NCBI RefSeq assembly: GCF_014837245.1
Contig: NZ_JACYFU010000002.1
Span: forward strand, 806,001-870,000
Direction of reading: 5' to 3'
From: Devosia oryzisoli
Lineage (GTDB): Bacteria > Pseudomonadota > Alphaproteobacteria > Rhizobiales > Devosiaceae
Length of the DNA: 64,000 nucleotides
Shown here: piece by piece, positions 1 through 8,621 of the stretch
Layout of the letters: each line of letters opens with the position of its first letter
How positions within the stretch are numbered: the stretch's first letter is position 1
Position numbers and translations under genes: made by a program
Notes under the pieces: model-generated
Told to the model about the DNA's origin: nothing
The model's input: the letters and a program-made list of their open reading frames with translations, nothing else
Databases searched by the model: none

Positions 1-141
1 CTGCTCCGTGACAGCGGAATTTTCACGTGTCTGTGAGCCGCAACTCGATAGGTAAACGACCAAGCCGGCAGACCGCAACTTCAACCAGCGCCCGGATAAG
101 CGGGGGCCGAGGCCACCGAGGTTACCCGCGGCTCACGTGAC

Positions 142-156
142 GGAATACATTATTCC
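142..156. promoter_or_regulatory. Palindrome upstream of murQ, candidate operator
   Basis: GGAATA-CAT-TATTCC is a perfect 6-bp inverted repeat. It ends 9 bases before a good -35 box, and a further GGAATAA half-site lies at 175-181, exactly 33 bases downstream, which is about three helical turns. The position fits an operator for a repressor of the murQ operon. RpiR/MurR-type repressors commonly control murQ genes, but no such regulator lies in the window, so the partner is inferred. Confidence 0.45.
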
Positions 157-164
157 CCTCTTCG

Positions 165-193
165 TTGACACTTGGAATAATCGCTTCTAGCAT
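165..193 (+). promoter_or_regulatory. Sigma70-type promoter of the murQ operon
   Basis: TTGACA at 165-170 is a perfect -35 hexamer. It is followed by a 17-base spacer and TAGCAT at 188-193. The murQ start codon follows 27 bases later, with AAGGGA at 208-213 as ribosome binding site. The GGAATAA half-site sits inside the spacer, so a repressor bound there would block polymerase. Confidence 0.55.
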
Positions 194-220
194 CCTCCGC
201 GGCGAACAAGGGAATGGACG

Positions 221-1156
221 ATGGCGAAAAGTGCCCTGATTGCGGAACTCGAGGGCCTCGTTTCGGAAGCCCGCAATCCCGACACGCTACAGATCGACCT
301 CATGTCGACCCAGCAGATCCTCATGGCGATGAACACGGAAGACCGGCGCGTGCCCGAGGCCGTGGAACAGGTCCTGCCGCAGATCGCCGAAGCGGTCGAC
401 AAGACAGTCGAGGCTTTCAAGGCCGGTGGGCGGCTCATCTACATGGGCGCCGGCACAAGTGGACGCCTCGGGGTCCTCGACGCCTCCGAGTGCCCGCCCA
501 CCTTCGGCGTGCCCGAAGGCATGGTGGTGGGCCTGATCGCCGGCGGCGATCGTGCCCTGCGCCATCCCATCGAAGGCGCCGAAGACGACAGGAGCGAAGG
601 CCGCAAGGACCTGGAGCGGGTCAATCTGGAAGCCCGCGACGTGGTTGTCGGCATCGCCGTCAGCGGCCGTACGCCCTATGTCATCGGCGGCCTCGACTAT
701 GCCCGCAGCGTCGGCGCCACGACGGTCGCGCTCTCGTGCAATCCCGGCTCGGCCATCGCGGCCATGGCCGACATCGCCATCTCCCCGGTGGTCGGCCCCG
801 AAGTGCTGACCGGCTCCACCCGCCTCAAATCCGGTACCGCGCAAAAGCTCATCCTTAACATGCTGACCACCGCCAGCATGATCCGCATGGGCAAGAGCTA
901 CGAAAATCTCATGGTCGACCTGTCGGTCAGCAACGAAAAGCTGGCGGCGAGGGCGACCCGTATCCTCGTGGAGGTCACAGGCTGTTCCATGGACGATGCC
1001 GAGCGCTACCTGTCAGAAAGCCGCAACAACGTGAAGCTGGCGCTGTTGATGGCCCTGACCGGGCTGGACCGGAAAAGCGCCGAAGCCGCGCTCGGCCGCG
1101 CCGACGGCTTCCTCCGCCGCGCCGCGGCGGAGGCCCGCCCAACGCTCGCCAGCTGA
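221..1156 (+). CDS. murQ: N-acetylmuramic acid 6-phosphate etherase MurQ
   Basis: The 311-aa protein matches MurQ in length and motifs. MurQ is a cytoplasmic lyase that removes D-lactate from MurNAc-6-phosphate to give GlcNAc-6-phosphate in cell-wall recycling. Visible are the SIS-domain phosphosugar loop [10 protein letters not shown] (about residues 75-84) and the ASECPPTFG motif with the catalytic Glu near residue 90. [11 protein letters not shown] lies in the middle and a helical UBA-like C-terminus follows. The start at 221 has an AAGGGA ribosome site 7 bases upstream. It is the first gene of an operon with a GNAT protein 3 bases downstream, then nagZ and an ABC importer. No anhydro-MurNAc kinase or MurNAc kinase is present, so the source of MurNAc-6-phosphate lies elsewhere. 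Confidence 0.95.
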   Translation: MAKSALIAELEGLVSEARNPDTLQIDLMSTQQILMAMNTEDRRVPEAVEQVLPQIAEAVDKTVEAFKAGGRLIYMGAGTSGRLGVLDASECPPTFGVPEGMVVGLIAGGDRALRHPIEGAEDDRSEGRKDLERVNLEARDVVVGIAVSGRTPYVIGGLDYARSVGATTVALSCNPGSAIAAMADIAISPVVGPEVLTGSTRLKSGTAQKLILNMLTTASMIRMGKSYENLMVDLSVSNEKLAARATRILVEVTGCSMDDAERYLSESRNNVKLALLMALTGLDRKSAEAALGRADGFLRRAAAEARPTLAS

Positions 1157-1159
1157 TCC

Positions 1160-1651
1160 ATGGACCTTCTCGTCAACCTCTATAGCCGCAAGCTCGATGA
1201 CCTGGGCGCCCGCGTGCGCGATGTCCCGGCCACCATCCGCGTTGCGCTGCCACCCGAGCAGCACATCATCAAGGATTGGGTGCGCACCCACTTCTCCCAA
1301 TACTGGGTCAGCGAAGTCAGCGCCGCCATGGCACACCAGCCCCCCGGATGCCTCATCGCGACCCTCGACAAGCAGCTCGTCGGCTTTGCCTGCTGGGACG
1401 CCACGGCCCGCGGCTTTTTCGGGCCTACGGGCGTCAGCGAAGATCAGCGCGGCAAGCGGATCGGGCTTGCCCTTTTCTACCACGCGCTGATCGCCATGAA
1501 GGCGCATGGCTACGCCTACGCCATCATCGGCTCGGCAGGACCGGTGGATTTCTACGCCAACGCCGTGGGCGCCCAGCCCATCCCGTCCGACAAGGAAGAC
1601 ATCTACCAGGGTCTCCTGCGCGTCGCCCCCAAGTCCGAAGGCGAGAGCTGA
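1160..1651 (+). CDS. GNAT family N-acetyltransferase
   Basis: A 163-aa protein of the GNAT fold, a family that transfers acetyl from acetyl-CoA to an amine. The acetyl-CoA loop is visible as VSEDQRGKRIGLALFYHAL (about residues 92-110), matching the Q/RxxGxG/A pattern, followed by the beta5 region YAYAIIGSAGPVDFYANAVGAQPI. It starts 3 bases after murQ and ends 1 base before the nagZ start codon, so it is translationally coupled inside the recycling operon. The substrate cannot be read from the sequence. An amino sugar or muropeptide amine is a reasonable guess from context only. Confidence 0.8.
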   Translation: MDLLVNLYSRKLDDLGARVRDVPATIRVALPPEQHIIKDWVRTHFSQYWVSEVSAAMAHQPPGCLIATLDKQLVGFACWDATARGFFGPTGVSEDQRGKRIGLALFYHALIAMKAHGYAYAIIGSAGPVDFYANAVGAQPIPSDKEDIYQGLLRVAPKSEGES

Positions 1652-1652
1652 C

Positions 1653-2681
1653 ATGCCTGCATCCACTCCCCTCGCGCTGTTCGTCGGCATGCCCGGGCAT
1701 TCGCTGTCGGCCGACGAGATCGCCTTTTTCCACGAGACCAACCCGCTTGGCCTCTTCCTTTTCGCGCGCAATCTCGACACCACCGAGCAGGTCAAACGCC
1801 TCTGCGCGCAGTTCCGCGAGGCTGTTGGCCGTCCGGACGCGCCGGTCTATATCGATCAGGAGGGGGGCCGCGTGCAGCGGCTCAACAACGGCAACTGGCC
1901 CTCTTTCCGCAGCCTCGGAGCGTTCGGCGCCCTCGCCCGCAAGGACCTGGAGCTGGGCAAACGCGCCTTGCGCCTATCCACCCGCGCCATGGGCAGCCTG
2001 ATGGCCGAGCTTGGCATAGACAGCGGCGCGACGCCGGTGGTCGACCTGGCGCGCGGCAACACGCACGACGTTATCGGCCAGCGCGCGTTCGGCGATGATC
2101 CGGATCTCGTCATCACGCTCGGCCGCGAAGTGGTCGAGGGCATGCTCGAAGTGGGCGAAATGCCCATCATCAAGCACATCCCCGGCTATGGCCGCGTCGC
2201 CGTCGACCCGCACTTCGACCTGCCCGTGGTCGACGCTTCGGTCGAAGACATGTGGGACACCGATTTCAAGCCCTTCGTGGCCCTCAGGGACGAGGCGCCC
2301 TGGGCCATGGTGGCCCATCTCGTCTTCACGCAGATCGACAAGGATCTGCCCGCCTCGGTCTCGCCGCTTGTGTGTGATCTGATCCGCAATCGCCTCGGCT
2401 ATGACGGCGTCCTCATCACTGATTGCCTCACCATGGAAGCCCTTTCGGGCACCTGGGCCGAGCGGGTGACGGCTGCGCTCGATGCCGGTTACGATATCGC
2501 GCTCCACAGCCAGGGCGATCTCAAGGCGAGCGAAGCGGCCGCCAGGGCGGCGCGGCCCCTCACCGCCGCTTCGCTCGAGCGCCTTGCCCGTGCCGAGGCC
2601 CGCCGCGGCAACATGCGCGTCGACGTCATGGCCGCGCATGCCGAAGTCGAAGACATTTTCAGGGAGACCGGCATCGCCTGA
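1653..2681 (+). CDS. nagZ: Beta-N-acetylhexosaminidase NagZ (GH3)
   Basis: A 342-aa glycoside hydrolase family 3 protein. NagZ cleaves the GlcNAc beta-1,4 (anhydro)MurNAc bond of recycled muropeptides in the cytoplasm. Motifs in order: IDQEGGRVQRL (about residue 70), KHIPGYGRVAVDPH (residues 174-187), which holds the Asp-x-His dyad (D185, H187) of NagZ enzymes, and LITDCLTM with the probable nucleophile D257. The family motif is usually KHFPGHG. The second His is Tyr here, a mild variation. The start at 1653 was chosen because it lies one base after the GNAT stop and restores the family N-terminus. A longer reading from 1506 would run inside the GNAT gene. Confidence 0.9.
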   Translation: MPASTPLALFVGMPGHSLSADEIAFFHETNPLGLFLFARNLDTTEQVKRLCAQFREAVGRPDAPVYIDQEGGRVQRLNNGNWPSFRSLGAFGALARKDLELGKRALRLSTRAMGSLMAELGIDSGATPVVDLARGNTHDVIGQRAFGDDPDLVITLGREVVEGMLEVGEMPIIKHIPGYGRVAVDPHFDLPVVDASVEDMWDTDFKPFVALRDEAPWAMVAHLVFTQIDKDLPASVSPLVCDLIRNRLGYDGVLITDCLTMEALSGTWAERVTAALDAGYDIALHSQGDLKASEAAARAARPLTAASLERLARAEARRGNMRVDVMAAHAEVEDIFRETGIA

Positions 2682-2713
2682 GCGGCGCCGGCAGCAAAAG
2701 GAGAAACCCGCAA

Positions 2714-4369
2714 GTGAAGAGCACACTGATCCTGGCCGTATCGGCCGCAGTTCTGGCCATGGCGGCGCCTGCCGCGGCACAGAACGTCCTCACCGTCAGT
2801 TCCGAGCAGGGCACCACCTGGGTGCGCAATTTCAACCCCTTCGGACAAACCACGGCGCGCTTCACCACGCTCGATTTCATCTACGAGCCGCTGGTCGTCT
2901 TCAATCGCCTCAAGGGCAACGAGCCCACCTATCGCCTGGCCGAGAGCTACGAACTGGCCGACGATCTCAAGTCCATCACCTTCACCCTGCGCGATGGCCT
3001 CAAGTGGTCCGACGGCGAGCCGCTGACCGCCGACGACGTCGTCTTCACGTACGACTACATCAAGAAATTCCCGGCGCTCGACTTCATCTCGGTTTCGGCA
3101 GAGCTCGCCTCGGTAGAAAAGGTCGATGACCGCACCGTCAAGTTCACGCTCAACGAGCCCAATTCGCTGATCGCCAACACCATCGTCGCCATGCCGATCG
3201 TGCCCGAACACATCTGGGCCGAGATCGAAGACCCGGTGACCTTCGCTAACGAAACGCCGGTCGGCTCCGGTCCGCTCACCGAGATCACCCGCTTTACGCC
3301 GCAGGTCTACGAGCAGTGCCGCAACCCCAACTATTGGGACGCGGACAATCTCAAGGTCGACTGCATGCGCCTGCCGCAGCTGGCCGACAACCCGCAGGTG
3401 CTCGCCGCGCTGGCAGATGGCACGCTCGACTGGGCCACGAGCTTCGTCCCCGACATCGACAACACCTTCGTCGCCAAGGATCCCGAGCACAACAAATACT
3501 GGTTCACCCCCTCGAGCCTCGTATCGTTCCAGCTCAGCCAGGTGACGCCGGACGAGAACAACCGCAAGGCCTTCACCGACGTCGACTTCCGTCGTGCCCT
3601 CTCGATGCTCATCGATCGCCAGACCATCGTTGACATCGCCGGCTACGGCTATCCGCTGGTCAACGAAGACCCGGCAAGCCTCGGCGAACTCTACAAGAGC
3701 TTTGCCAATCCCGAAGTCGAGACCGAGTTCGGCAAGTATGGCAAGTTCGATCTGGAAGCGGGCCAGGCCCTGCTCGATGAAGCCGGCTATGTCGACGCCG
3801 ATGGCGACGGCTTCCGCGACAATCCCGATGGCACCCCCATCGCCATCGACATCGAGGTCCCCAATGGCTGGACCGACTGGATCGATGCGGTTCAGATCGC
3901 CATGGAGAGCATGACCGAGGCGGGACTCAACGTGAAGATGAGTACTCCCGAAGCCACCGTCTGGACGCAGGACCTGATCGAGGGCAAGTACTCGATGACC
4001 CTCAACGCCCTGGCGTCCGCGGCCAATCCCTACTTCCCCTATATCCGCTCCTTCAATCCGGACGATTTCGGCAAGAGCCGCTTCACCGCGCCGCATTGGG
4101 AAAACCAGGAAGTGGTGGACCTGCTCAACCAGTACACCCAGGTCAAGGACCCCGCCGAGCAGAAGGCCATCATGGACAAGGTCCAGATGATCGTGGCCGA
4201 GGCCATGCCGATCATCCCGGTCTACAACAGCCCGTCCTTCTACGAGTACAGCACCAAGCGCTTCACCGGTTGGGCCGACGCGGAAAACCCGAAATATTCC
4301 CCCGTCGTCTCCAACGCCAACCCGGCCCGCCTCCTGCAACTGCTCGACCTCGACCCGGTCGCGGAGTAA
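2714..4369 (+). CDS. ABC importer substrate-binding protein (SBP family 5, oligopeptide/oligosaccharide type)
   Basis: A 551-aa periplasmic binding protein. The N-terminus is a Sec signal peptide (KSTLILAVSAAVLAMAAP, cleavage likely after AAA, before QN). The SBP_bac_5 hallmark LRDGLKWSDGEPLTADDVVFTYDY follows near residues 95-118. The GTG start at 2714 has AGGAG about 10 bases upstream and sits 32 bases after the nagZ stop. The family captures peptides, and also gluco-oligosaccharides such as cellobiose, and delivers them to the DppBCDF-type complex encoded next. Linkage to murQ and nagZ suggests a cell-wall fragment as ligand. That is inference. Confidence 0.88.
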   Translation: MKSTLILAVSAAVLAMAAPAAAQNVLTVSSEQGTTWVRNFNPFGQTTARFTTLDFIYEPLVVFNRLKGNEPTYRLAESYELADDLKSITFTLRDGLKWSDGEPLTADDVVFTYDYIKKFPALDFISVSAELASVEKVDDRTVKFTLNEPNSLIANTIVAMPIVPEHIWAEIEDPVTFANETPVGSGPLTEITRFTPQVYEQCRNPNYWDADNLKVDCMRLPQLADNPQVLAALADGTLDWATSFVPDIDNTFVAKDPEHNKYWFTPSSLVSFQLSQVTPDENNRKAFTDVDFRRALSMLIDRQTIVDIAGYGYPLVNEDPASLGELYKSFANPEVETEFGKYGKFDLEAGQALLDEAGYVDADGDGFRDNPDGTPIAIDIEVPNGWTDWIDAVQIAMESMTEAGLNVKMSTPEATVWTQDLIEGKYSMTLNALASAANPYFPYIRSFNPDDFGKSRFTAPHWENQEVVDLLNQYTQVKDPAEQKAIMDKVQMIVAEAMPIIPVYNSPSFYEYSTKRFTGWADAENPKYSPVVSNANPARLLQLLDLDPVAE

Positions 4370-4392
4370 CCGGCCGACGTTGATCCGACCTC

Positions 4393-4569
4393 ACCTCTTC
4401 CCTGAGGGGGAGAGGTCGGCGCGACAGCGCCGGCTGAGGGGTTCAGCTCCGTATCTCAAGCGGAAAGGCTGTCACCCGCACGCCACCCTCTGTCCCTCCC
4501 CCTCAAGGGGGGGATGCCCCTGCCCAAACGCCTCGGCTCCATCGTCTCCCTCCCCCTCGCGAGGAGGGA
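4393..4569. repeat. Cluster of three GC-rich hairpins between binding protein and permease
   Basis: The 306-base gap 4370-4675 contains three palindromes. ACCTCTTCCC pairs with GGGGGAGAGGT at 4393-4416, a CCCCCTC/GGGGGGG pair lies near 4496-4514, and TCCCTCC pairs with GGAGGGA at 4547-4569. No convincing gene is present. Such C/T-rich palindromes behave as REP-like intergenic repeats in many Hyphomicrobiales. Here they lie exactly between the abundant binding protein and the permease, where they could stop or stabilise transcript ends and lower permease expression. Confidence 0.55.
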
Positions 4570-4675
4570 TCAAGGGTGGGGGGACGAGAGCCCGGATTTC
4601 TGGGCCATTCACGCGATCTCGCACCCACCGCACAGGGGTGCGAATACCCGCCCGCACGGAAAGGAAACAACACAG

Positions 4676-5653
4676 ATGGCTTTTCTGCTGCGGCGCCTCG
4701 CCTTCTACCTCGCGGCCTTCCTCGCTGCCGCTACCATCAATTTCTTCCTGCCGCGCCTCATGCCCGGCGACCCTATCGAGATGATGTTCGCCAGCGCCGG
4801 ATCCGAGCTCAGCCTTGAAAATCTCAATGCGCTCAAGCTCACCTTCGGCTTCGTCGACGCGCCCTTGGGCCAGCAGTACCTCACCTATCTCCAGAGCGTC
4901 TTTACCGGCGATCTCGGGCGCTCGATCAAGTATTTCCCCCTACCCGTCACCGATCTCCTGGGCCGCGCCCTGATCTGGACCGTCGGCCTTGTCGGCATCG
5001 CCACGCTCGTCAGCTTCGCCCTCGGCACGTTCATGGGCGTCATGGCCGCCTGGCGCCGCGGCACCAAATTCGATTCCATCGTCTCGCTCTCGGCCATCTT
5101 TTCGAGCTCGGTGCCCGCCGTCGTCGTCTCCCTTCTGGTGCTCTTCGTCTTCGGCTACCAGCTGGGCTGGTTCCCCAATGGCTATGCCGCTGACCCGATG
5201 CTCGATCCGAGCTTTTCCTGGCCCTACATCTCGGGCGTCATCTACCATGGCACCCTGCCCATGCTGACGCTGGTAATCGTCCTGACCGGCGGCTTTGCCG
5301 TCACCATGCGCAACAACATGATCAACCTCCTGGGCGAGGACTATATCGTCATGGGGCGCGCCAAGGGCCTGTCGGACAGCCGCGTCATGCTGTGGTACGC
5401 CGCTCGCAACGCGCTCCTCCCCACCGTCTCAAGCTTTGCCATCGCGCTCGGCACCGTGCTCGGCGGCTCGCTCGTCACCGAAGTGGTGTTCAACTATCCC
5501 GGCCTCGGCAACACACTCTACCAGGCGATCCTGGCGCGCGATTACCCCGTCATCCAGGGGCAGCTCCTCATCATGACCGGGGCTATGCTGGTCGCCAATT
5601 TCGGCGTCGACCTCAGCTATGTCCTGCTCGATCCCCGCTTGAAGAAGGCCTAA
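4676..5653 (+). CDS. ABC importer permease, DppB/OppB type
   Basis: A 325-aa inner-membrane permease of the peptide/nickel ABC family. The N-terminal helix (LLRRLAFYLAAFLAAATINFFLPRLMPGDPI) carries the LMPGDP motif typical of DppB/OppB. Five further helices follow, and the cytoplasmic EAA loop appears as EDYIVMGRAKGLSDSRVMLWYAARNALLP near residues 222-250. The ATG at 4676 is preceded by AAAGGAAA. A start at 4514 would add translated hairpin sequence and no signal, so it was rejected. It partners with the next permease, whose start is 3 bases downstream. Confidence 0.92.
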   Translation: MAFLLRRLAFYLAAFLAAATINFFLPRLMPGDPIEMMFASAGSELSLENLNALKLTFGFVDAPLGQQYLTYLQSVFTGDLGRSIKYFPLPVTDLLGRALIWTVGLVGIATLVSFALGTFMGVMAAWRRGTKFDSIVSLSAIFSSSVPAVVVSLLVLFVFGYQLGWFPNGYAADPMLDPSFSWPYISGVIYHGTLPMLTLVIVLTGGFAVTMRNNMINLLGEDYIVMGRAKGLSDSRVMLWYAARNALLPTVSSFAIALGTVLGGSLVTEVVFNYPGLGNTLYQAILARDYPVIQGQLLIMTGAMLVANFGVDLSYVLLDPRLKKA

Positions 5654-5656
5654 TCC

Positions 5657-6544
5657 ATGTCGCTCTCCAAGCAACTGCTGAACAACAAGAAGGCCCTCTT
5701 TGGCCTCGCCATCCTGGTGCTGGTCATCCTCATCGCCGTCTTCGCGCCCCTCCTGACCGAATACAGCCCCGTCAAGCGCGTCGGGCGCCCGCACCAGGCG
5801 CCCTCGTGGGAGTACTGGATGGGCACGACGCGGCTTGGCCACGACGTCTTTTCGCGGCTCGTCTACGGCGCACGCGTCTCGCTCGCGGTGGGCTTCGGCG
5901 CGGGCCTCCTCATCACCGTCATCGGCACCATTCTCGGCATCATTGCCGGCTACAAGGGCGGCGTCGTCGACGAGGTCATCAACTTCTTCACCAATATGGT
6001 GCTGGTGGTGCCCAACCTGCCGCTGCTCCTCGTGCTTGCGGCCTTTATCGGGCAGGCCAGTCCCCTTGTGATCGCGGTCATTCTGGGCTTCACCTCCTGG
6101 GCCTGGGGCGTGCGCGTCACCCGGTCCGAAACCATGTCCATCCGCCAGCGCGATTTCGTCAAATCCGCCGAAATGCTGGGCGAACCGGGCTGGCGCATCA
6201 TGGCCTTCGAGATTTTCCCCAATCTCATTTCCATCGTCGGCATCAACTTCATAGGCAGCGTCATCTTCGCCGTCATCACCGAGGCAACGCTGGAATTTTT
6301 GGGCCTTGGCGATCCCAACACCGTCTCCTGGGGCATCATGCTCTACAACGCCCAGAACTCCTCGGCTCTTTCGGTGGGTGCCTGGTGGGATCTCCTCGCC
6401 CCTTGCGTAGCCCTGGCCGTACTCGGCCTTGGCCTTGCGCTCATCAACTTCGCCATCGACGAAATCGCCAATCCGCGCCTGCGCACTGGGGGCATGCTCG
6501 GCCGGTGGACACGCATGGTGCGTCTGGGGGAGGGCAAGGTATGA
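5657..6544 (+). CDS. ABC importer permease, DppC/OppC type
   Basis: A 295-aa second permease of the same importer. A first helix (ALFGLAILVLVILIAVFAPLL) is followed by a periplasmic N-terminal segment ending in GTTRLGHDVFSRLVYGARVSL, a DppC signature. The EAA loop RQRDFVKSAEMLGEPGWRI is visible around residue 165. It starts 3 bases after the first permease and its stop overlaps the start of the ATPase gene (ATGA), so the genes are translationally coupled. Confidence 0.92.
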   Translation: MSLSKQLLNNKKALFGLAILVLVILIAVFAPLLTEYSPVKRVGRPHQAPSWEYWMGTTRLGHDVFSRLVYGARVSLAVGFGAGLLITVIGTILGIIAGYKGGVVDEVINFFTNMVLVVPNLPLLLVLAAFIGQASPLVIAVILGFTSWAWGVRVTRSETMSIRQRDFVKSAEMLGEPGWRIMAFEIFPNLISIVGINFIGSVIFAVITEATLEFLGLGDPNTVSWGIMLYNAQNSSALSVGAWWDLLAPCVALAVLGLGLALINFAIDEIANPRLRTGGMLGRWTRMVRLGEGKV

Positions 6545-7359
6545 CCCAGCCCGTGCTCTCGGTCCGCAATCTCACCATCGATTATGTCGGCGCGGAAAAA
6601 GACTTCACCGCCGTCAAGGACGTCAGCTTCGACGTCGCGCCCGGCGAATTCTTCGGCCTTGCCGGCGAGTCCGGTTGCGGCAAGAGCACAATCGCCTTTG
6701 CCATCAGCCGCCTCCACCGCGCGCCGGCCCTGATCCGCTCCGGCAGCCAGATCCTCGTCGCGGGGCGCAACGTCCTCGATCTCGGCGACGAGGAACTGCG
6801 CGATTTCCGCTGGCGCGAAGTCGCCATGGTGTTCCAGAGCGCCATGAATTCGCTCAACCCGGTGCTGACCATTGAGAGCCAGTTCTACGACGTGCTCAAG
6901 ACCCATGCCGGGCTCAATCGCAAGCAGTCGCGCGAGCGCGCCGCCGAACTCCTCAAACTCGTCGACATCTCACCCGACCGACTCACCGCCTATCCGCACC
7001 AGTGCTCGGGCGGCATGCGGCAGCGCATCGTCATCGCCATCTGCCTTGCGCTCAATCCCAAGCTCCTCATCATGGACGAGCCCACCACCGCGCTCGACGT
7101 GGTGGTGCAGCGCGAAATCCTCCAGCGCATCAACGTGCTGCGCAAGGAGCTCGGCTTTTCGGTCCTCTTCATCACCCACGATCTGGGATTGATGGTCCAG
7201 GTCAGCGATCGCATCGGCATCATGCTCGAGGGCGAACTGGTCGAGGCAAATGCGGCCGAGGAAATCTACCGCCATCCGCAGCACCCCTATACGCGAAAGC
7301 TCTGGGCCTCGATGCCGCGCCTGCATGGCGCGCAGATCGCGGCGGAGGCAACGCCATGA
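6541..7359 (+). CDS. ABC importer ATP-binding protein, DppD/OppD type
   Basis: A 272-aa nucleotide-binding subunit. Walker A is GESGCGKST (about residues 42-50), the signature is CSGGMRQRIVIA and Walker B is LLIMDEPTTALD. The start at 6541 overlaps the preceding stop by four bases. The signature begins with Cys instead of the usual Leu, which is common in DppD proteins. It lacks the long C-terminal Cys-rich motif of some OppD proteins and ends soon after HPYTRKLWASMPRL, slightly shorter than the usual length of about 330 aa. Confidence 0.9.
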   Translation: MTQPVLSVRNLTIDYVGAEKDFTAVKDVSFDVAPGEFFGLAGESGCGKSTIAFAISRLHRAPALIRSGSQILVAGRNVLDLGDEELRDFRWREVAMVFQSAMNSLNPVLTIESQFYDVLKTHAGLNRKQSRERAAELLKLVDISPDRLTAYPHQCSGGMRQRIVIAICLALNPKLLIMDEPTTALDVVVQREILQRINVLRKELGFSVLFITHDLGLMVQVSDRIGIMLEGELVEANAAEEIYRHPQHPYTRKLWASMPRLHGAQIAAEATP

Positions 7360-8267
7360 TCGACGCCGCCCCCATTCTCGCGCTCGATAACGTCACCAAG
7401 GTGTTCGGCCACGGCGATAAACAGGTCGTCGCGGCCCGCTCAATCTCCTTCGGCCTCCATGCCGGGCGCACCCTGGCGCTGGTGGGCGAATCCGGGTCGG
7501 GCAAGACCACCGCCGCCCGCCTCATCATGCGTGAATACCACCCCGACGAGGGACGCCTCCTGTTCCGCGGCCAGCCCATGGGTAAGGCCGATGCTAAGGG
7601 CCTTCGCGCCTACCGCACCTCGGTGCAGATGGTGTTCCAGGACCCGTTCTCCTCGCTCAATCCCGCCCGCTCCATACGCCACCACCTCGAGCGCCCGCTG
7701 CGCCTCCATCAGCGCGATCTCGACAGCGCCCAGCGGAAGGCAAAGATCGAGGAACTGCTCCGCCTCGTCCGCCTCGATCCCGAACAAGTCGTCGCCAAAT
7801 TCCCACACGAGCTGTCCGGCGGCCAGCGCCAGCGCATCTCCATTGCCCGGGCCCTGGCGGTCAATCCGCAGGTCATCGTGGCCGACGAGCCCACCTCCAT
7901 GCTCGACGTCTCGGTGCGGCTGGGCATTCTCAATCTTCTCAACGAGATGAAGAAGGAGCTCGGCGTCGCGCTCCTCTACATCACCCACGACATCGCCACG
8001 GCCCGCTACGTGGCCGAGGACATTATGGTGATGTATGCCGGGCAGATCGTGGAATGGGGCGCCATGGACAGCGTGCTTGACGATCCGCAGCACCCCTACA
8101 CGCGCCTCCTCCTATCCGCCGTCCCCGACCCCGACCGGCGCTTCGACGATACGCGCTTCGACATCGAGTTGAGCCGCATCGACCACATCCGCCGCCAGGC
8201 CGCCCTGCCTCAGCCGGACGTGCAGCAGGTCGGCGACAACCATTTCATCCGCCCGATGCCGGACTAG
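7356..8267 (+). CDS. ABC importer ATP-binding protein, DppF/OppF type
   Basis: A 303-aa second ATPase, making the importer a heterodimeric-ATPase system. Walker A is GESGSGKTT (about residues 45-53), the signature is [15 protein letters not shown] and Walker B is VIVADEPTSMLD. The HPYTRLLLSAVPDPDRRF tail is typical of the OppF C-terminus. It overlaps the stop of the first ATPase (ATGA). It is the last gene of the murQ operon and is followed by 354 bases without a gene. Confidence 0.92.
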   Translation: MIDAAPILALDNVTKVFGHGDKQVVAARSISFGLHAGRTLALVGESGSGKTTAARLIMREYHPDEGRLLFRGQPMGKADAKGLRAYRTSVQMVFQDPFSSLNPARSIRHHLERPLRLHQRDLDSAQRKAKIEELLRLVRLDPEQVVAKFPHELSGGQRQRISIARALAVNPQVIVADEPTSMLDVSVRLGILNLLNEMKKELGVALLYITHDIATARYVAEDIMVMYAGQIVEWGAMDSVLDDPQHPYTRLLLSAVPDPDRRFDDTRFDIELSRIDHIRRQAALPQPDVQQVGDNHFIRPMPD

Positions 8268-8621
8268 CTGGCATTACGCTGCGCCCACCACTCCACTTCA
8301 ATTCCTTCCATCCTGTTAGGAAGGCTTTGGGCGGAACAGCAGAGGAGCAGCGTTCTTTCAACCTATTGGCGCAAGACTGCAGGCCAGCGATTTGCAGCGT
8401 CCGGCCGCCGCCAGCGGGCTGGCTCCGGCCAAGTTGGACCGTTTCCGGTCAAGAGAGGCGGAAGCCAGTCTGCCACCCTCGAGCCGCCTGCTGGCGAGAG
8501 TTGGTCGGTCGCTTTGGACCGCCGCCCGAACCGCGGTCTTGCGGCGCGTGGCGTGGCGCTGGAGTATGACCCAGATGGATACGGAGATAGTATCGGCTGA
8601 GCCAAGGGATGGAGGCAGAAA
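8268..8621. other. Gene-free stretch after the murQ operon
   Basis: No coding signal is convincing in either strand. A small hairpin (CCTTCC at 8304-8309 with GGAAGG at 8319-8324) lies 37 bases after the last stop but has no T tract, so a terminator is only possible. The last part probably holds the promoter of the next gene. Confidence 0.4.

Noticed and set aside
2489..4339. A 616-codon - strand frame opposite the binding-protein gene
   Set aside because: The + strand encodes a clear signal peptide and SBP family 5 motifs. The opposite frame has no recognisable feature.
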